Assembly: GCA_033239525.1 (NCBI GenBank)
Contig: BSYO01000006.1
Coordinates: 17,570,175 to 17,634,174, forward strand
Direction: 5' to 3'
DNA length: 64,000 nt
From: Nepenthes gracilis
Taxonomy: Eukaryota > Streptophyta > Magnoliopsida > Caryophyllales > Nepenthaceae
Shown here: piece after piece, positions 1 through 10,946 of the stretch
Numbering within the stretch: position 1 is the stretch's first letter
How the letters are laid out: the number at the start of each line of letters is the position of its first letter
Notes under the pieces: generated by a model
The model's input: the letters and a program-made list of their open reading frames with translations, nothing else
The model's database searches: none
Told to the model about the DNA's origin: nothing
Made by a program: the position numbers and the translations under genes

Positions 1-470
1 TAAAACTCAAATCAAATATCAATCAGATGTCAAACATATTATTTTTCTCTATTCTTCTCTCCTCTCTCTATTTGCGACGCCCCCATGTCGAGAAAGATTT
101 CATAATCATAACCCTAAAATACGTGAGTCGCGTTTTATCTGCCGTACTGGTTCTTGAGCGATCGGCAAGCACAGATCGAGTGCACTGGTCATGGATTCTG
201 CGTTCAAGCACCTGGCGAGCACTATGCAAGTGCACCAAGTCTGAAATTCGCACCTCTACACCGCTCGAGCATGAGGCGAGTATTAACAATCCTCCATTCA
301 TCTGGAATCGGCGCTTGAGCGAATTATGCACTCGACTTGATCTTGCCTCTGGGCCCTGCGCTATGTGCACAAACACTCTAATCCTCACACGAGTCTTATG
401 CAAATTTTTAATAATTTTTTATTTGTTGAGCTACCTATAAGGAAGTGACCAAAAACTCAACAAACACTCA
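1..470 (-). repeat. copia-type LTR fragment with GC-rich patch
   Basis: A non-coding retrotransposon fragment. A CT-rich lead (about 45-75) is followed by a patch at about 140-370 rich in CTCGAGC, GAGCGA and CAAGCAC-like words, which stands out from the AT-rich surroundings. The end of the segment (about 425-455, CCTATAAGGAAGTGACC-like) matches the end of a fragment at 45.98-46.59 kb in the same orientation. The CTCGAGC-type words and the CCCTAAAA box also occur, in the opposite orientation, at 12.27-12.79 kb. The open frames here are side effects of GC content. Assignment to copia is inferred from those relatives; no protein is present. Confidence 0.45.
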
Positions 471-1560
471 TAACCCTGTAATTTGAATGGATAAGAAATA
501 ATAAAAATATTTATCGAATACTTAAAAAGTATCAGTATATAATATATAAAATAGATGCATTAATAATAAGAGTGAAACGATAAATCCATAAACTTATATA
601 AAATCCATGAAAGCCAAATCCAATCATTTAGTGTGGCAAACCAACGAAGTGTTCAAATACGGTCCCGTATAAAAAGTTTATAATCCAAAACAAAGCTAAA
701 CTATTCAAATATACGAGACAAACCAAATTCAGTATCCAAATCCAATGTTGACTAAAGTTTGTGAATCTTAAATCAAGGATTTGAATTTTCAAAATTAGAA
801 GCAAATGAAAATATAGCAAAAATCTAAAATATGTACAAATTAGAGTATCAAAGACCAAAATATTGACTTTGAGAAAGGTTATACGTATTTTTGGTAACAT
901 TAAACTACACATTATTATTTAAATTTATAGGTGAACCATCTACATATTCTCCCATATATATGGAGATAAACACTATTTCTTTTGCCACCCGTAGATAATA
1001 AGTGTAATCCTCAAGTCTATCTAAATATATTAGTTTTGTTCAATTTTGTATAATGGTTCTAATAAAAATACAAATTAAGAAAGATTTCTATATTACAAAT
1101 TCAAAATTTTTCCTAATTAGCAAAAAAAGATACAAAACTTTTACTCCTGAAGGTCAAATATAAAACTTTCCACCAAAAGGGAGGTCACATGTCAAATTGA
1201 ATATAAAAAGATAGAGCCCGACTCAGAGCATAATATATAAATACCACATGCAATATTGATATGTAAGTTTTCATGACATTTTCTTCGTAAATATACTTAT
1301 ACATAAATATAATATTTTAAATTATTTATCCATTTTTTATAAAATAAATAAAATCATCAAATAATAATAAAATTAAAGTAAAATTCCAAAAAAATCGGTG
1401 AAAGTGATATATATGTACAAGAAAGTCAAATAGGGTAAGTAAAATGCTATATACATTAAATCCGCTAAATGTAAACAAAACTAATCAAAAGCAGAAATAT
1501 ACTAAAAATAGGCGTAAAGATACTTAGCTCAACTTTCAAACTAATAGATCTAATCAAAGA
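471..1560. repeat. AT-rich retroelement-derived non-coding DNA
   Basis: No gene is visible. A phrase around 970-1010 (CCACCCGTAGATAATAAGTG, then CAAGTCTATC) recurs almost unchanged at about 40610-40645. The flanking CAAAT-rich sequence is also similar, so this is the same non-coding retroelement portion as 40.2-41.1 kb, in the same orientation. Confidence 0.4.
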
Positions 1561-1935
1561 ATACTTCAAAATATCTTTTTCTTCTCTTTATCTCTCTTCA
1601 TTCCCTTTTCTCTTTCTCATTTCTCTTCCCTCGCACGAAATGAGTGAAAAACAATGGACATTGTCCCTTATATAATTAAGTCAACACACGACCGCTGCTC
1701 AAGTATGCACCAAGTGTCGCACCAAACCCTACCCACCTATGAACGCCGCCTTAGATGTCCTTTAAGTGCAAGCACTCTGGAAACCACGCTCAAACACCAC
1801 CTTAGGCATGCCCATTTGTCAAAAACGCATGAGCGCACATCAGGCATGTTTCAGGTGGTGAAACTACTTTTATAGTATAAATTTCTTTCAAATTTACATA
1901 ATATAATTATTTTTAATATATTTAAAATTAACTAA
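1561..1935 (-). repeat. LTR fragment: CT-rich lead plus GC-rich patch
   Basis: A pyrimidine-rich stretch (1573-1635) is followed by a GC-richer patch (1655-1870) of words such as CTCAAG, GCACCAAG and AACGCATGAGCGCAC, then AT-rich sequence. The same order (CT-rich, GC-rich, TAATATATTTAAAATTA-like) is seen at 41.2-41.3 kb and 43.05-43.75 kb. The 73-codon open frame in it resembles no protein I know and is probably chance. Confidence 0.4.
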
Positions 1936-3690
1936 TAATATCAAATTATTCAAATGAAAAATCGTATATCACACAAAGTAAGAAATTGAGAATTTGACTA
2001 TGTAATTTTTTAGATTCGCAAGTGTATAGAATATTAGAGCTTTATAGCTATTACTTTTATGAGTGATTTGGATTCACTTTCCATAGTTGAGAGGAATAGA
2101 CATATTCATAACCACATTAGTATTAGCATATCATTTTTAAAAAGGCAAGATTACTCCTTAATTGAGAAATTCTATTAATTAAAAATTAAATAGTCTAATC
2201 ATTAATAAATTTTAAATCTAATGCTTATTTGTTGGGCACATTGACTGTTCTTTTAATTTGACTATTCATCCCTCAATTTATATAATATTTGTTAGGATTA
2301 ATCATTCGAATTTATTAATCAAATAATTATTTGATATCCCGATCTTTTATATTATCAGCAGTTTTACTATTCAGATATCCAATAATTTAATTAAATTTTT
2401 TTTTATTTTAAATCTAACAATTCAATTAATTCATATTTTTTTATTAATTTATAATTTGTTGACTTTACATAGGAACAGATCAAGCCGATATCATCCTAAA
2501 ATTATACCTCACTGCACTTGATAGTTTCCTTTTGGAGACGAACAGAAGTGTAATTTTTGAAGGATGAAAAATTGAATGAAAAAAAAATAAAATTCTGAAA
2601 ATAAATGTAAGATTTATACTTATTTGATTTGCAATGGCACGCTCACGTCTCCGTATCAAAAACTAAAAATAAAATTAAATAGATAAATGATTATCATGTT
2701 ATTTATTAGTGCTATCTAATTATTTTTTGATATTTCCAAAAGGAGATAAATGAGTATTTAACAATTAAATTCCATTTTTTAAAAATATTTAAAAAAAATA
2801 AATTTGATAATAAAACATAGCCTTGTCGTGAGGGTTGAGCCGCTGCCGTGTGGTCTGGCGCGCCGCTCGTAGGCACAGCTAGCCTGAAGCTGAAGCTTCG
2901 CGGTCCAGAAGTTCCGTTGCTAATATCAATCCCTTCAGAATTTATAATTTTGCCCCTAAAAAAGCGGAAATTATATTCTTACGCTTCTCTGCCCCCCTTC
3001 CCAACCTTTTTGCTGTTTATTTCTAATTTAACGTATGTACTCAATTTTATTTTTATTTTCACTTTTGCGAAATATGTCTGTTAAAACAAATATATAAGTA
3101 TTAGTGAATCAATTTTACTAGTATTTAACTGGGTGTTTGAATATAAAAAGGCCAATTTTATAAGATTAATATATTTCCATTATTTTATACGTAATAGAAT
3201 CATATTCAATAATTCATTTGTCAAGGGCTATAAATGCAAGATCTAATAAAATATTAAATGAAATTATTTTGAAATAAAATAGCTATAATCAACCTAAAAA
3301 TAGGTTAAACATAACAATTTTTAAGTCTTAAACCTCCAATTTTAATAGAAGTTAAAAAAATTAAAATAGAAGGTTTGCCATGTGTCACAAATTTGATGAA
3401 AGAGTTGTGCTTAGAAATAACATGAAATGATATAATATATCGTTAATGGTATAATGTCACTTAAACTAATTCATAAGTGTTTTATTCCACAGTATGTTAT
3501 AAGTCTGCAGGTGTGCGACTTCCAAAGAAGGGTTCACGAGGCCTGCAAGCTGAAATATGTCAGGCAGGTAGCGGCAGAGAGAAAATCAGCCCCACTCAGC
3601 AACTATCTTCCCCTGCACTCTGAACCCCTCCTAATAAAAACCAAAACCCATCTTCGGGCGGCCACACTGAGGGGGGAATTGTAGCCGAAG
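1936..3690. other. Intergenic AT-rich DNA with one GC-rich island
   Basis: Mostly AT-rich with no recognisable gene. An abrupt GC-rich island lies at about 2822-2930 and contains GGCGCGCC, the 8-base palindrome, at 2857. The last 200 bases (about 3500-3690) rise in GC and directly precede the X8-protein start codon, so they probably hold its promoter and 5' leader. A TAATAAAAA-like box about 60 bases before the ATG could be a weak TATA element. Confidence 0.5.
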
Positions 3691-5268
3691 ATGGTGTTCT
3701 TCTCTCAAATTTTCCTTGTTTTTATATTGGGTTGTACTGGTAAGCCGGAGCCTTCACTAACCTTCAACTATATTTTGTGTTTCTGTGTTTGTTTAATTGT
3801 TTAATGTGCTTAATGTGTGTTTCTGTGCAGTTGCAGCTGAAGAATCTGTTGAAAAACTACGCCTCTATGACTCAAACGCAAAAATGGGCCACCAGACGGA
3901 CGTTCCTTTTGCCGTTTCTGTGAGTGTAAAGGACCTCTATGCCGTCTCCAATAATGTTTTAATGGCTGAAACTTGGCTCAGAACCAATGTTCTAGCCCAC
4001 TATCCTAATTCAAGAATCACACACATTGTTGTGGGACACAATGTGCTTTGTGTTGGCAACTCTGTAGATAAATTTGGGCTGATTTTGCCTTCTCTCAAGA
4101 ACATTTACTACTCTGTTACTAGGTGGGGTTTAGAGAGAGAAATTAAGGTCTCTCCTTCTCTCTCCTCCCACTGTTTAAAACCTCAGTTTGCTGATGATTT
4201 GGGTGAGAACTTGATCAAATCTTTACTAGAGTTCATACAAAGCACAAACTCAACTTATGTGGTGAACCCTCTTCAATCTTCCCCCTTGATGTCTGATGGT
4301 ATTCAGAGTTTGGTGTCTGCTCACTTAGAGTCCATGAGAAAGCTTGGGGTTTCAAAGCCGAGCCGCATCAATGTTGTGATCAATGGTGGAAAAGAGACGA
4401 AACCCATCAGCAGAAAGCTCTCTTTTGTTGACACCAAGGTCATAGATCCATACCCATCTTGGCCAACGCCATTGCCGGAGCTCTCTCCATTAGCTTCTGT
4501 ACACGTCTCCGTCCCTGCCCAAATAGCCCGAGTCCCTCTTCCTCCACTGGTTGGGTCTGATTCTCCACCTCCATTTTCACTCCCTTGGGCCCCGGAACAC
4601 TCTCCGGTGGTCCTTCCAGCTTCGCCGCCATTACGATTTCATTTCCCGCCGTGCAATCCCTCGGGAAGCGGCGCTGCAGCTCCTGGAACAGGGGGGGTGG
4701 TAGAGAATGAGAAGCTGTGGTGTGTGGCTAAACCGAGCGTTCCCGCAGAAACACTGCAGGCGGCCATGGATTATGCTTGTTGGGAAGGAGGTGCCGATTG
4801 CGATGAGATTCAGCCGCAAGGGAATTGCTATCACCCGGACACCGTGTTTGCTCATGCCTCCTTCGCTTTTAATAGTTATTGGCAGAAGAACAAGAAACGT
4901 GGTGGAACTTGCAGTTTTGGGGGCACTGCCATGATCATCAATTCTGATCCGAGTATGTTTTCTTCTCTAACGATTCTTCGTCATACTACTAGAATTCTGA
5001 CAATCTTCTTTTTCTGGGATTTCCTTAGTTAAATTAAGACATTCTTGATTGTTGTTTCGGCAAAGGATTTGAGATTTTTTGGAGTGAAATCAATTATTTA
5101 ACATTACTTACGTTTTTCCCCACACTATCATCACTGTTGATCGCCATTTATCAGTTTTGAATACTTGCGTTGGCACATACAGAAATGCATTGCAGATGAA
5201 CACTTTCCGTTGATAGAATTGTGATTTCTGTTACAGGTTTTCTGCACTGCAGGTTTATTGTCAGTTGA
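3691..5268 (+). CDS. Secreted GH17-like (catalytically dead) X8/CBM43 protein
   Basis: Three exons join in phase: 3691-3739, 3831-4952 and 5237-5268, with GT-AG introns, giving 400 residues. Residues 1-18 look like a signal peptide, so the protein should be secreted to the cell wall. Residues about 24-160 resemble the middle of plant GH17 beta-1,3-glucanases (RLYDSNAKM; ITHIVVGHNVL). The conserved GNE, whose Glu is the acid/base, reads GHN here (residues 85-87). The later SETGWP-type nucleophile region is absent. Residues about 224-292 form a proline-rich linker. Residues 312-397 are an X8 domain with six cysteines (314, 333, 340, 349, 377, 395), the fold that binds beta-1,3-glucan. The tiny third exon supplies the last cysteine and ends in FIVS. 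I see no hydrophobic GPI-type tail. I infer a callose/glucan-binding wall protein rather than an enzyme. The exon 3 acceptor is chosen because it restores the final X8 cysteine; an acceptor 17 bases on would lose it. Confidence 0.87.
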
Positions 5269-7827
5269 TGAGACGTGAATTTTTAACAGAAATGATTCCG
5301 AAGGTGACTTGGGATTTGTCCATTACTTAGTAGGATCTGCGAACTTGATGCAGAAATTTGTGGCTTATTAACCTCTCTAATGGCTTCTTTTGTACTAAAG
5401 TTGCTTGTGTTTAATGTATCAAAGAATGGCCGACTTGATTTGTACGGTAGGATTTCAGCCCCTGTTTCCTTTTGACTTAACAGTCACTATCTCTTGCCTT
5501 TGTATTGAAAAAAATTCCTATTGCACTTTGCTTTCTGGTGTTTTACTGTCTCTGAAGCTTTTACTAGTTGCTGCGACTGCCCTTTCAGTATAATAGCACC
5601 TTACTTTCAGCATTCAACATTTCAATATTCGTTTCACTTCCATATGACAACACGAATCTTCCATCCCTGAATTATTACTCTGGAAATAATCCTTTGAAAA
5701 GACATATCCCTCTTATATATCTCATCAAGTTAGAGTAAGATTGCTCAACTTTGACACAAACTAACATGGGAAATAATCTCTTTACAACACTGAGATTGCT
5801 TATATCTAATTATTTATATATCTTACAATGCGAGTATTGTATGTTAAACTGTCATTTTTATTATTATCTCAACAAATTTAAAATCAGGTTTATTTAAACT
5901 TTTTATTTTATGTTCCTGACGAGTACAAAATCAAACCAAAAACTTATTGATCATCTTCAAAACAGAGTTTTGTTGGAAGTGATTTTAATATTTGCATCTC
6001 TGTCCCTGTGAAAAAGATGATTCTATCTGTTGTTTCCCAAATTCAATAGTTCATTTCATCCTCCTTGGAACCAAAATGCTCAAAATTTCATGCAATCGGA
6101 TACCCTCAAGATTTTTTAAAAAAATCTTCTTTTACTATAGCAGAAGAAGAGTCCTAGCATAATTGTAGAGTTATCAATAGGTAAGTTGGTTTCACATATT
6201 TGAATAATAGAAACAGTCTATTGAATATAACATGAGACAAAATTATATATGATAAATCTAAAGTAGTTTAATATTTTCTCAAATTTGCTCATAGTAGAAG
6301 ATTTATATACTGATTTATAACTAAGAGTATATTTGGGCTTGTATTTTATAGTCTAAAGTCTAATGAACATTTTTTATAGACCAAGAGAAAAAAAGAGAAT
6401 ATTTCTAGCAGTAATGCAGGGGGCAACATATCAAAAAAAGTGATCTTAGAGGAACACTTCCTATAGCGATTATCTAGACACACTTAATAATATAGTATTT
6501 TACTTGTTCATATATTTTAATGGATACACATAATAATAGATAGTTGAATGTATTTTATGTTATCTGACGATGTTCTAATGATCGTTAAAAAATGCCCTAA
6601 AATGTTCTTTTACTGTATGAACCAGTATTGGCTACAATAATTTAAATCCACTCTAAAATTTTATAAGCTTGTAAACCATTATTATTATTATTATTAGAAG
6701 CTTATAAATACTCATTGAATGCTAATCGAAATACTAACATTGAGATAAATTCCTTGTGCATGAGCTAGGTACACATGACTTGAACTTAACATTGTACAAA
6801 TTTTGAAAAATTATGATTTACAAGTAAATTTAAAAGGTTTATGAGGATAATTATAACGTATAAACTGGCACCACTTTACATTTAGTTTGAATTTCAACTA
6901 AAAATACTTCCAAATTTGACAGCCTTACACTATGTGGAGACACTGTCTGTTACCTAATTGATTTAGCATGCACATATTTAATACAAATATGTAAGTTTCT
7001 CCTAAGAGTTTTACATGGCTTGTCACCCAAATTAAATAGGTTGGCCCACCATTGCTTTGAAGGATGTAGGCCCCAAAAGGCCTCCGATCATGTGACATGG
7101 TGCTTTAAGAAAAACTTATCGTGAAAAATCAATTCTTAATTGAGGTCACTAATTTAAAATAATTGACGTGAACAAAGAAAAGAGAGACAATAATAGTTGG
7201 AAGAATATGTAGTTTTGTTGATACTTAATTCATCATTTTCAATAATAATCTTTAGCTATTATTTTAATCTAAATTATCTGTATCATGTGACGATAATATT
7301 TATCACTATAATTATTTTAATTTTATGTAATTTTTATAATAATATTTCAAAAATTAAATGGAAAAGTATATGATTTTATTTTTGGGAGATCAATTATGAA
7401 GTCAAAATTGAAAGGCTTGGATCAACAAGAATAAGGAATATATTAGGGTGTATACAAAGGTGCCGAAGATCTTGATCAACCAAATCAATTTCTAAGGTAA
7501 TTCAATAACCACTACTAACTTATATTAACTTTTTTTCATAATTAAGCCAAAAGGAATTGATTGCTTCAGAGTCAACAATCGTTAAACAGTGTATCGTGAT
7601 CCAAATTATAAACTAATATTCCTGATTATTTCATATAGTAAGTACATTTAAGTAAATACATTGAAGTAAATAAATAAAGCTGAAGATGGGTTGTTTTCTG
7701 CTACTACCAACACTAAAAGGGTTGTTTTATTTTCGATTTTGGAAAAAATATTGTTAAAAAATATAATTTTGATTTTTGTTATAAATAGTTTGAAGAGGTT
7801 TTTTTAGTAAAATTAAATTGAGATTAT
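5269..7827. other. Intergenic, AT-rich
   Basis: The 3' flank of the X8-protein gene followed by about 2.5 kb of AT-rich DNA. I see no coding sequence, RNA gene or clear mobile element. A short (TTA)n-type run lies near 6682-6696. Confidence 0.6.
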
Positions 7828-9270
7828 TTATAAAATTTAAAAGGATTCATTAAGATGTTGATGAGGTTTTTTTTATAATATGTTACAAGATATGTTAGAG
7901 GGTTTTTTTTTTCATAAAATTTACTTTCGATTTTTTTCTGGAAAATATGTTGCAAGATGTGTCTCAAACCAGTAGGCAGTAAGACGACTCTGTATTTGTT
8001 AGAGGGAGGAACAAAGCAAAGCGGCCATTGTCAGGTTGGCGTGCCTTGCGCTGCATTCAAACATTCTTGAGAAGCTGAGAAGCCTTCTGCTAACTAGCTT
8101 TATTAGCTGGAGCAATTAGCTTTTAGGTGGACAATTATTCCTCCGCACGCTACAAGGTAAGTCAGGAGAAAAGTTTAATGCTGATTCTTGTAAGGTGTTG
8201 AAATAATTATGAGTGAAGAGGGAGAGAGGTTCATATTCTGAGACTTTACTTTTCGTGTAGCTATGGTGGCTGGCAAAAATGAGAACTGCTAGCTCATTCA
8301 TTTTTATAGAATGTTTTTGAAATTTTCTCTTTTCTTGGAGAGGATGTTTTTTGTTTTAGGTAGATTTCGCGATAGGTGGTGCATGGTGTTCTAGTTCTGA
8401 TAGACATACGGTGCTTAATTGCTCATGCATTTGGGTCTGTTGAATTGATTTTTTACATTTCAAAAAAAAAAAGTAGAAGTTGCAGCATTTCTTTATGAGG
8501 GTTCTCAATACCTTCCTCAAGCTTTAATTTCAATGATAGTTTGAGATTTCCTTATTTTTATTCTTTGGGTTTTGATTCACATATATTTTTTCTCCCGTAG
8601 AATCACGTTGTTTCTTTTTTTGTTCGGATTTCTGGGCTTCTTTTTTCGTACTTTTTTTGCGTTGTTCCTCTCTTATATTCCAAGAAATGACAATTGGAAT
8701 ATTCTTTTTAAGTTTATATCTCCGACTGCATTACAGCCACATATTTTGTGGGTTTTAAATTTTAGTTGTTCGGGAGTATTATTTGATTTTCATGACACAT
8801 TTTAGTTGATTCCAACGCTGTGTTTCCTAATCCTTTTTCACTTGACGTCTATATCGAAACAACTTTGTTGGTTCTAGCGTAATTGTCCATTTTCACAACC
8901 TTTTCTCGACAATTTTCAAGCACAAGAAAATGAAAAGGGGGAAGATGTTTATTGTCTTCCATTTTGATACTTTCTTCAACTCTTACGGTCCCCCCCCCCC
9001 CTCCCCCCCGGGTTGCAGGCGTTTTATGGCTTCAATTGTGCAAAAGGCGGGATAAGATTTGTGAAGGAATATGCAATCTAGGCCGGAGAAAAGGAGGTGT
9101 GCTATTAGGTTGACCAAGTAGTAAAAAAGTTATGAAAACAAGGAAGATGGAGAGTCGATTTGTTAAAATTCCTCAAAACCCAGCAAACCCACGTACTCTT
9201 TCTCCAAAAAGAACCCCAGGGGGATTGGTCTAATAGAGGAGCTGAATACTAGCTCTGGATTATCCTTCTA
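7828..9270 (+). repeat. Tandem duplication, copy 1 (leader region of NPH3-like locus)
   Basis: About 1.44 kb that repeats with only scattered differences at 9283-10746, an offset of about 1455. The segment contains a probable non-coding 5' leader exon and a long poly-C tract (8990-9009). The short open frames in both copies contain stop-bounded hydrophobic translations with no family resemblance and should not be treated as genes. Confidence 0.85.
7976..8155 (+). other. Probable 5' UTR exon (copy 1)
   Basis: A GC-richer block within AT-rich DNA that ends at CTACAAG followed by GTAAGTC, an excellent plant donor site. It lies upstream of, and on the same strand as, the NPH3-like first coding exon at 10885. 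I infer that it is a leader exon. Its duplicate near 9432-9611 keeps the GTAAGTC but has changed bases just before it. Confidence 0.4.
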
Positions 9271-9282
9271 GGTGACCCAACA

Positions 9283-10746
9283 TTATAAAATTTAAAAGGA
9301 TTCATTAAGATGTTGATGAGGTGTTTTTTTATAATATGTTACAAGATATGTTAGAGGGGTTTTTTTCATAAAACTTACTTTCGATTTTTTCCTGGAAAAT
9401 ATGTTGCAAGATGTGTCTCAAACCAGTAGGCAGTAAGACGACTCTGTATTTATTAGAGGGAGGAACAAAGCAAAGCGGCCATTGTCAGGTTGGCGTGCCT
9501 TGCGCTGCATTCAGACGTTCTTGAGAAGCTGTGAAGCCTTCTGCTAACTAGCTTTATTAGCTGGAGCAATTAGCTTTTAGGTGGACAATTATTCCTCCGA
9601 AGTACAATCGTAAGTCAGGAGAAAAGGGTTTAATGCTGATTCTTGTAAGGTGTTGAGAGAGTGAGAGAGAGAGAGAAGAGGGAGAGAGGTTCATATTCTG
9701 AGACTTTACTTTTCGTGTAGCTATGGTGGCTGACAAAATATGAGAACTGCTAGCTCATTCATTTTTATAGAATGTTTTTGAAATTTTCTCTTTTCTTGGA
9801 GAGGATGTTTTTTGTTTTAGGTAGATTTCGCGATAGGTGGTGCATGGTGTTCTAGTTCTGATAGACATACGGTGCTTAATTGCTCATGCATTTGGGTCTG
9901 TTTAATTGATTCCCTACATTTCAAAAAAAAAAATAAAGTAGAAGTTGCAGCATTTCTTTATGAGGGTTCTCAATACCTTCCTCAAGCTTTAATTTCGATG
10001 ATAGTTTGGGATTTCCTTATTTTTATTCTTTGGGTTTTGATTCACATATATTTTTTCTCCCGTAGAATTCACATCTATTTAATTTCGATCACGTTTTTTT
10101 GTTCGGATTTCTGGGCTTCTTTTTTCGTACTTTTTTTGCGTTGTTCCGCTCTTATATTCCAAGAAATGACAATTGGGATATTCTTTTTAAGTTTATATCT
10201 CCGACTGCATTACAGCCACATATTTTGTGGGTTTTAAATTTTAGTTGTTCGGGAGTATTATTTGATTTTCATGACACATTTTAGTTGATTCCAACGCTGT
10301 GTTTCCTAATCCTTTTTCACTTGACGTCTATATCGAAACAACTTTGTTGGTTCTAGCGTAATTGTCCATTTTCACAACCTTTTCTCGACAATTTTCAAGC
10401 ACAAGAAAATGAAAAGGGGGAAGATGTTTATTGTCTTCCATTTTGATACTTTCTTCAACTCTTACGGTCCCCCCCCCCCCCCGGGGGGTTGCAGGCGTTT
10501 TATGGCTTCAATTGTGCAAAAGGCGGGATAAGATTTGTGAAGGAATATGCAATCTAGGGCGGAGAAAAGGAGGTGTGCTATTAGGTTGACCAAGTAGTAA
10601 AAAAGTTATGAAAACAAGGAAGATGGAGAGTCGATTTGTTAAAATTCCTCAAAAACCCAGCAAACCCACGTACTCTTTCTCCAAAAAGAACCCTAGGGGA
10701 TTGGTCTAATATAGGAGCTGAATACTAGCTCTGGATTATCCTTCTA
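9283..10746 (+). repeat. Tandem duplication, copy 2 (leader region of NPH3-like locus)
   Basis: Second copy of the 7828-9270 segment, immediately downstream after a 12-base spacer. Differences include a GA-rich expansion at about 9655-9680, an insertion near 10065-10090 and a changed homopolymer (C14 followed by G6 at 10469-10488, versus an interrupted C tract in copy 1). Copy 2 ends about 140 bases before the NPH3-like ATG at 10885, so it is the copy adjoining the gene. Confidence 0.85.
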
Positions 10747-10884
10747 CGTTTACTGGGAATATAATTTTGCAACTTTTGTACTTCGGCATATGCTCTTCTG
10801 GTTTGGGTTTTTCAGCCTGCATTTACATGGTCGAAGTTTGGAATAAAATTGTTACTTGAAAAAGATAACTACAACTGTGTCAAT

Positions 10885-10946
10885 ATGAAGTTTATGAAGC
10901 TTGGATCAAAACCTTATTCATTTCAGAGTAAAGGGGATAACATCAG
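10885..10946 (+). pseudogene. NPH3-like exon 1 remnant
   Basis: Encodes 20 residues starting MKFMKLGSKP, the characteristic start of NPY-type NPH3 proteins, and stops in the middle of an Arg codon (AG). The matching exon 2 acceptor at 12998 completes it as AG|G. The bases after the exon are ATGAGA rather than GTGAGA, so the canonical donor is lost. Read-through hits a stop immediately. Confidence 0.82.

Noticed and set aside
27..440. Overlapping open frames on both strands (137 and 111 codons)
   Set aside because: They lie in a GC-rich LTR patch related to others in the window, are unlike any protein, and exist on both strands because few AT-rich stops occur there.
5405..5593. 62-codon frame downstream of the X8-protein gene as another exon
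   Set aside because: The X8 domain is already complete with its sixth cysteine and stop at 5268; the frame shows no related sequence.
8572..10284. Hydrophobic open frames (61-121 codons) in the duplicated leader
   Set aside because: T-rich sequence gives Phe/Leu-rich translations in both copies. Frames differ between copies through small gaps, so coding is not conserved.
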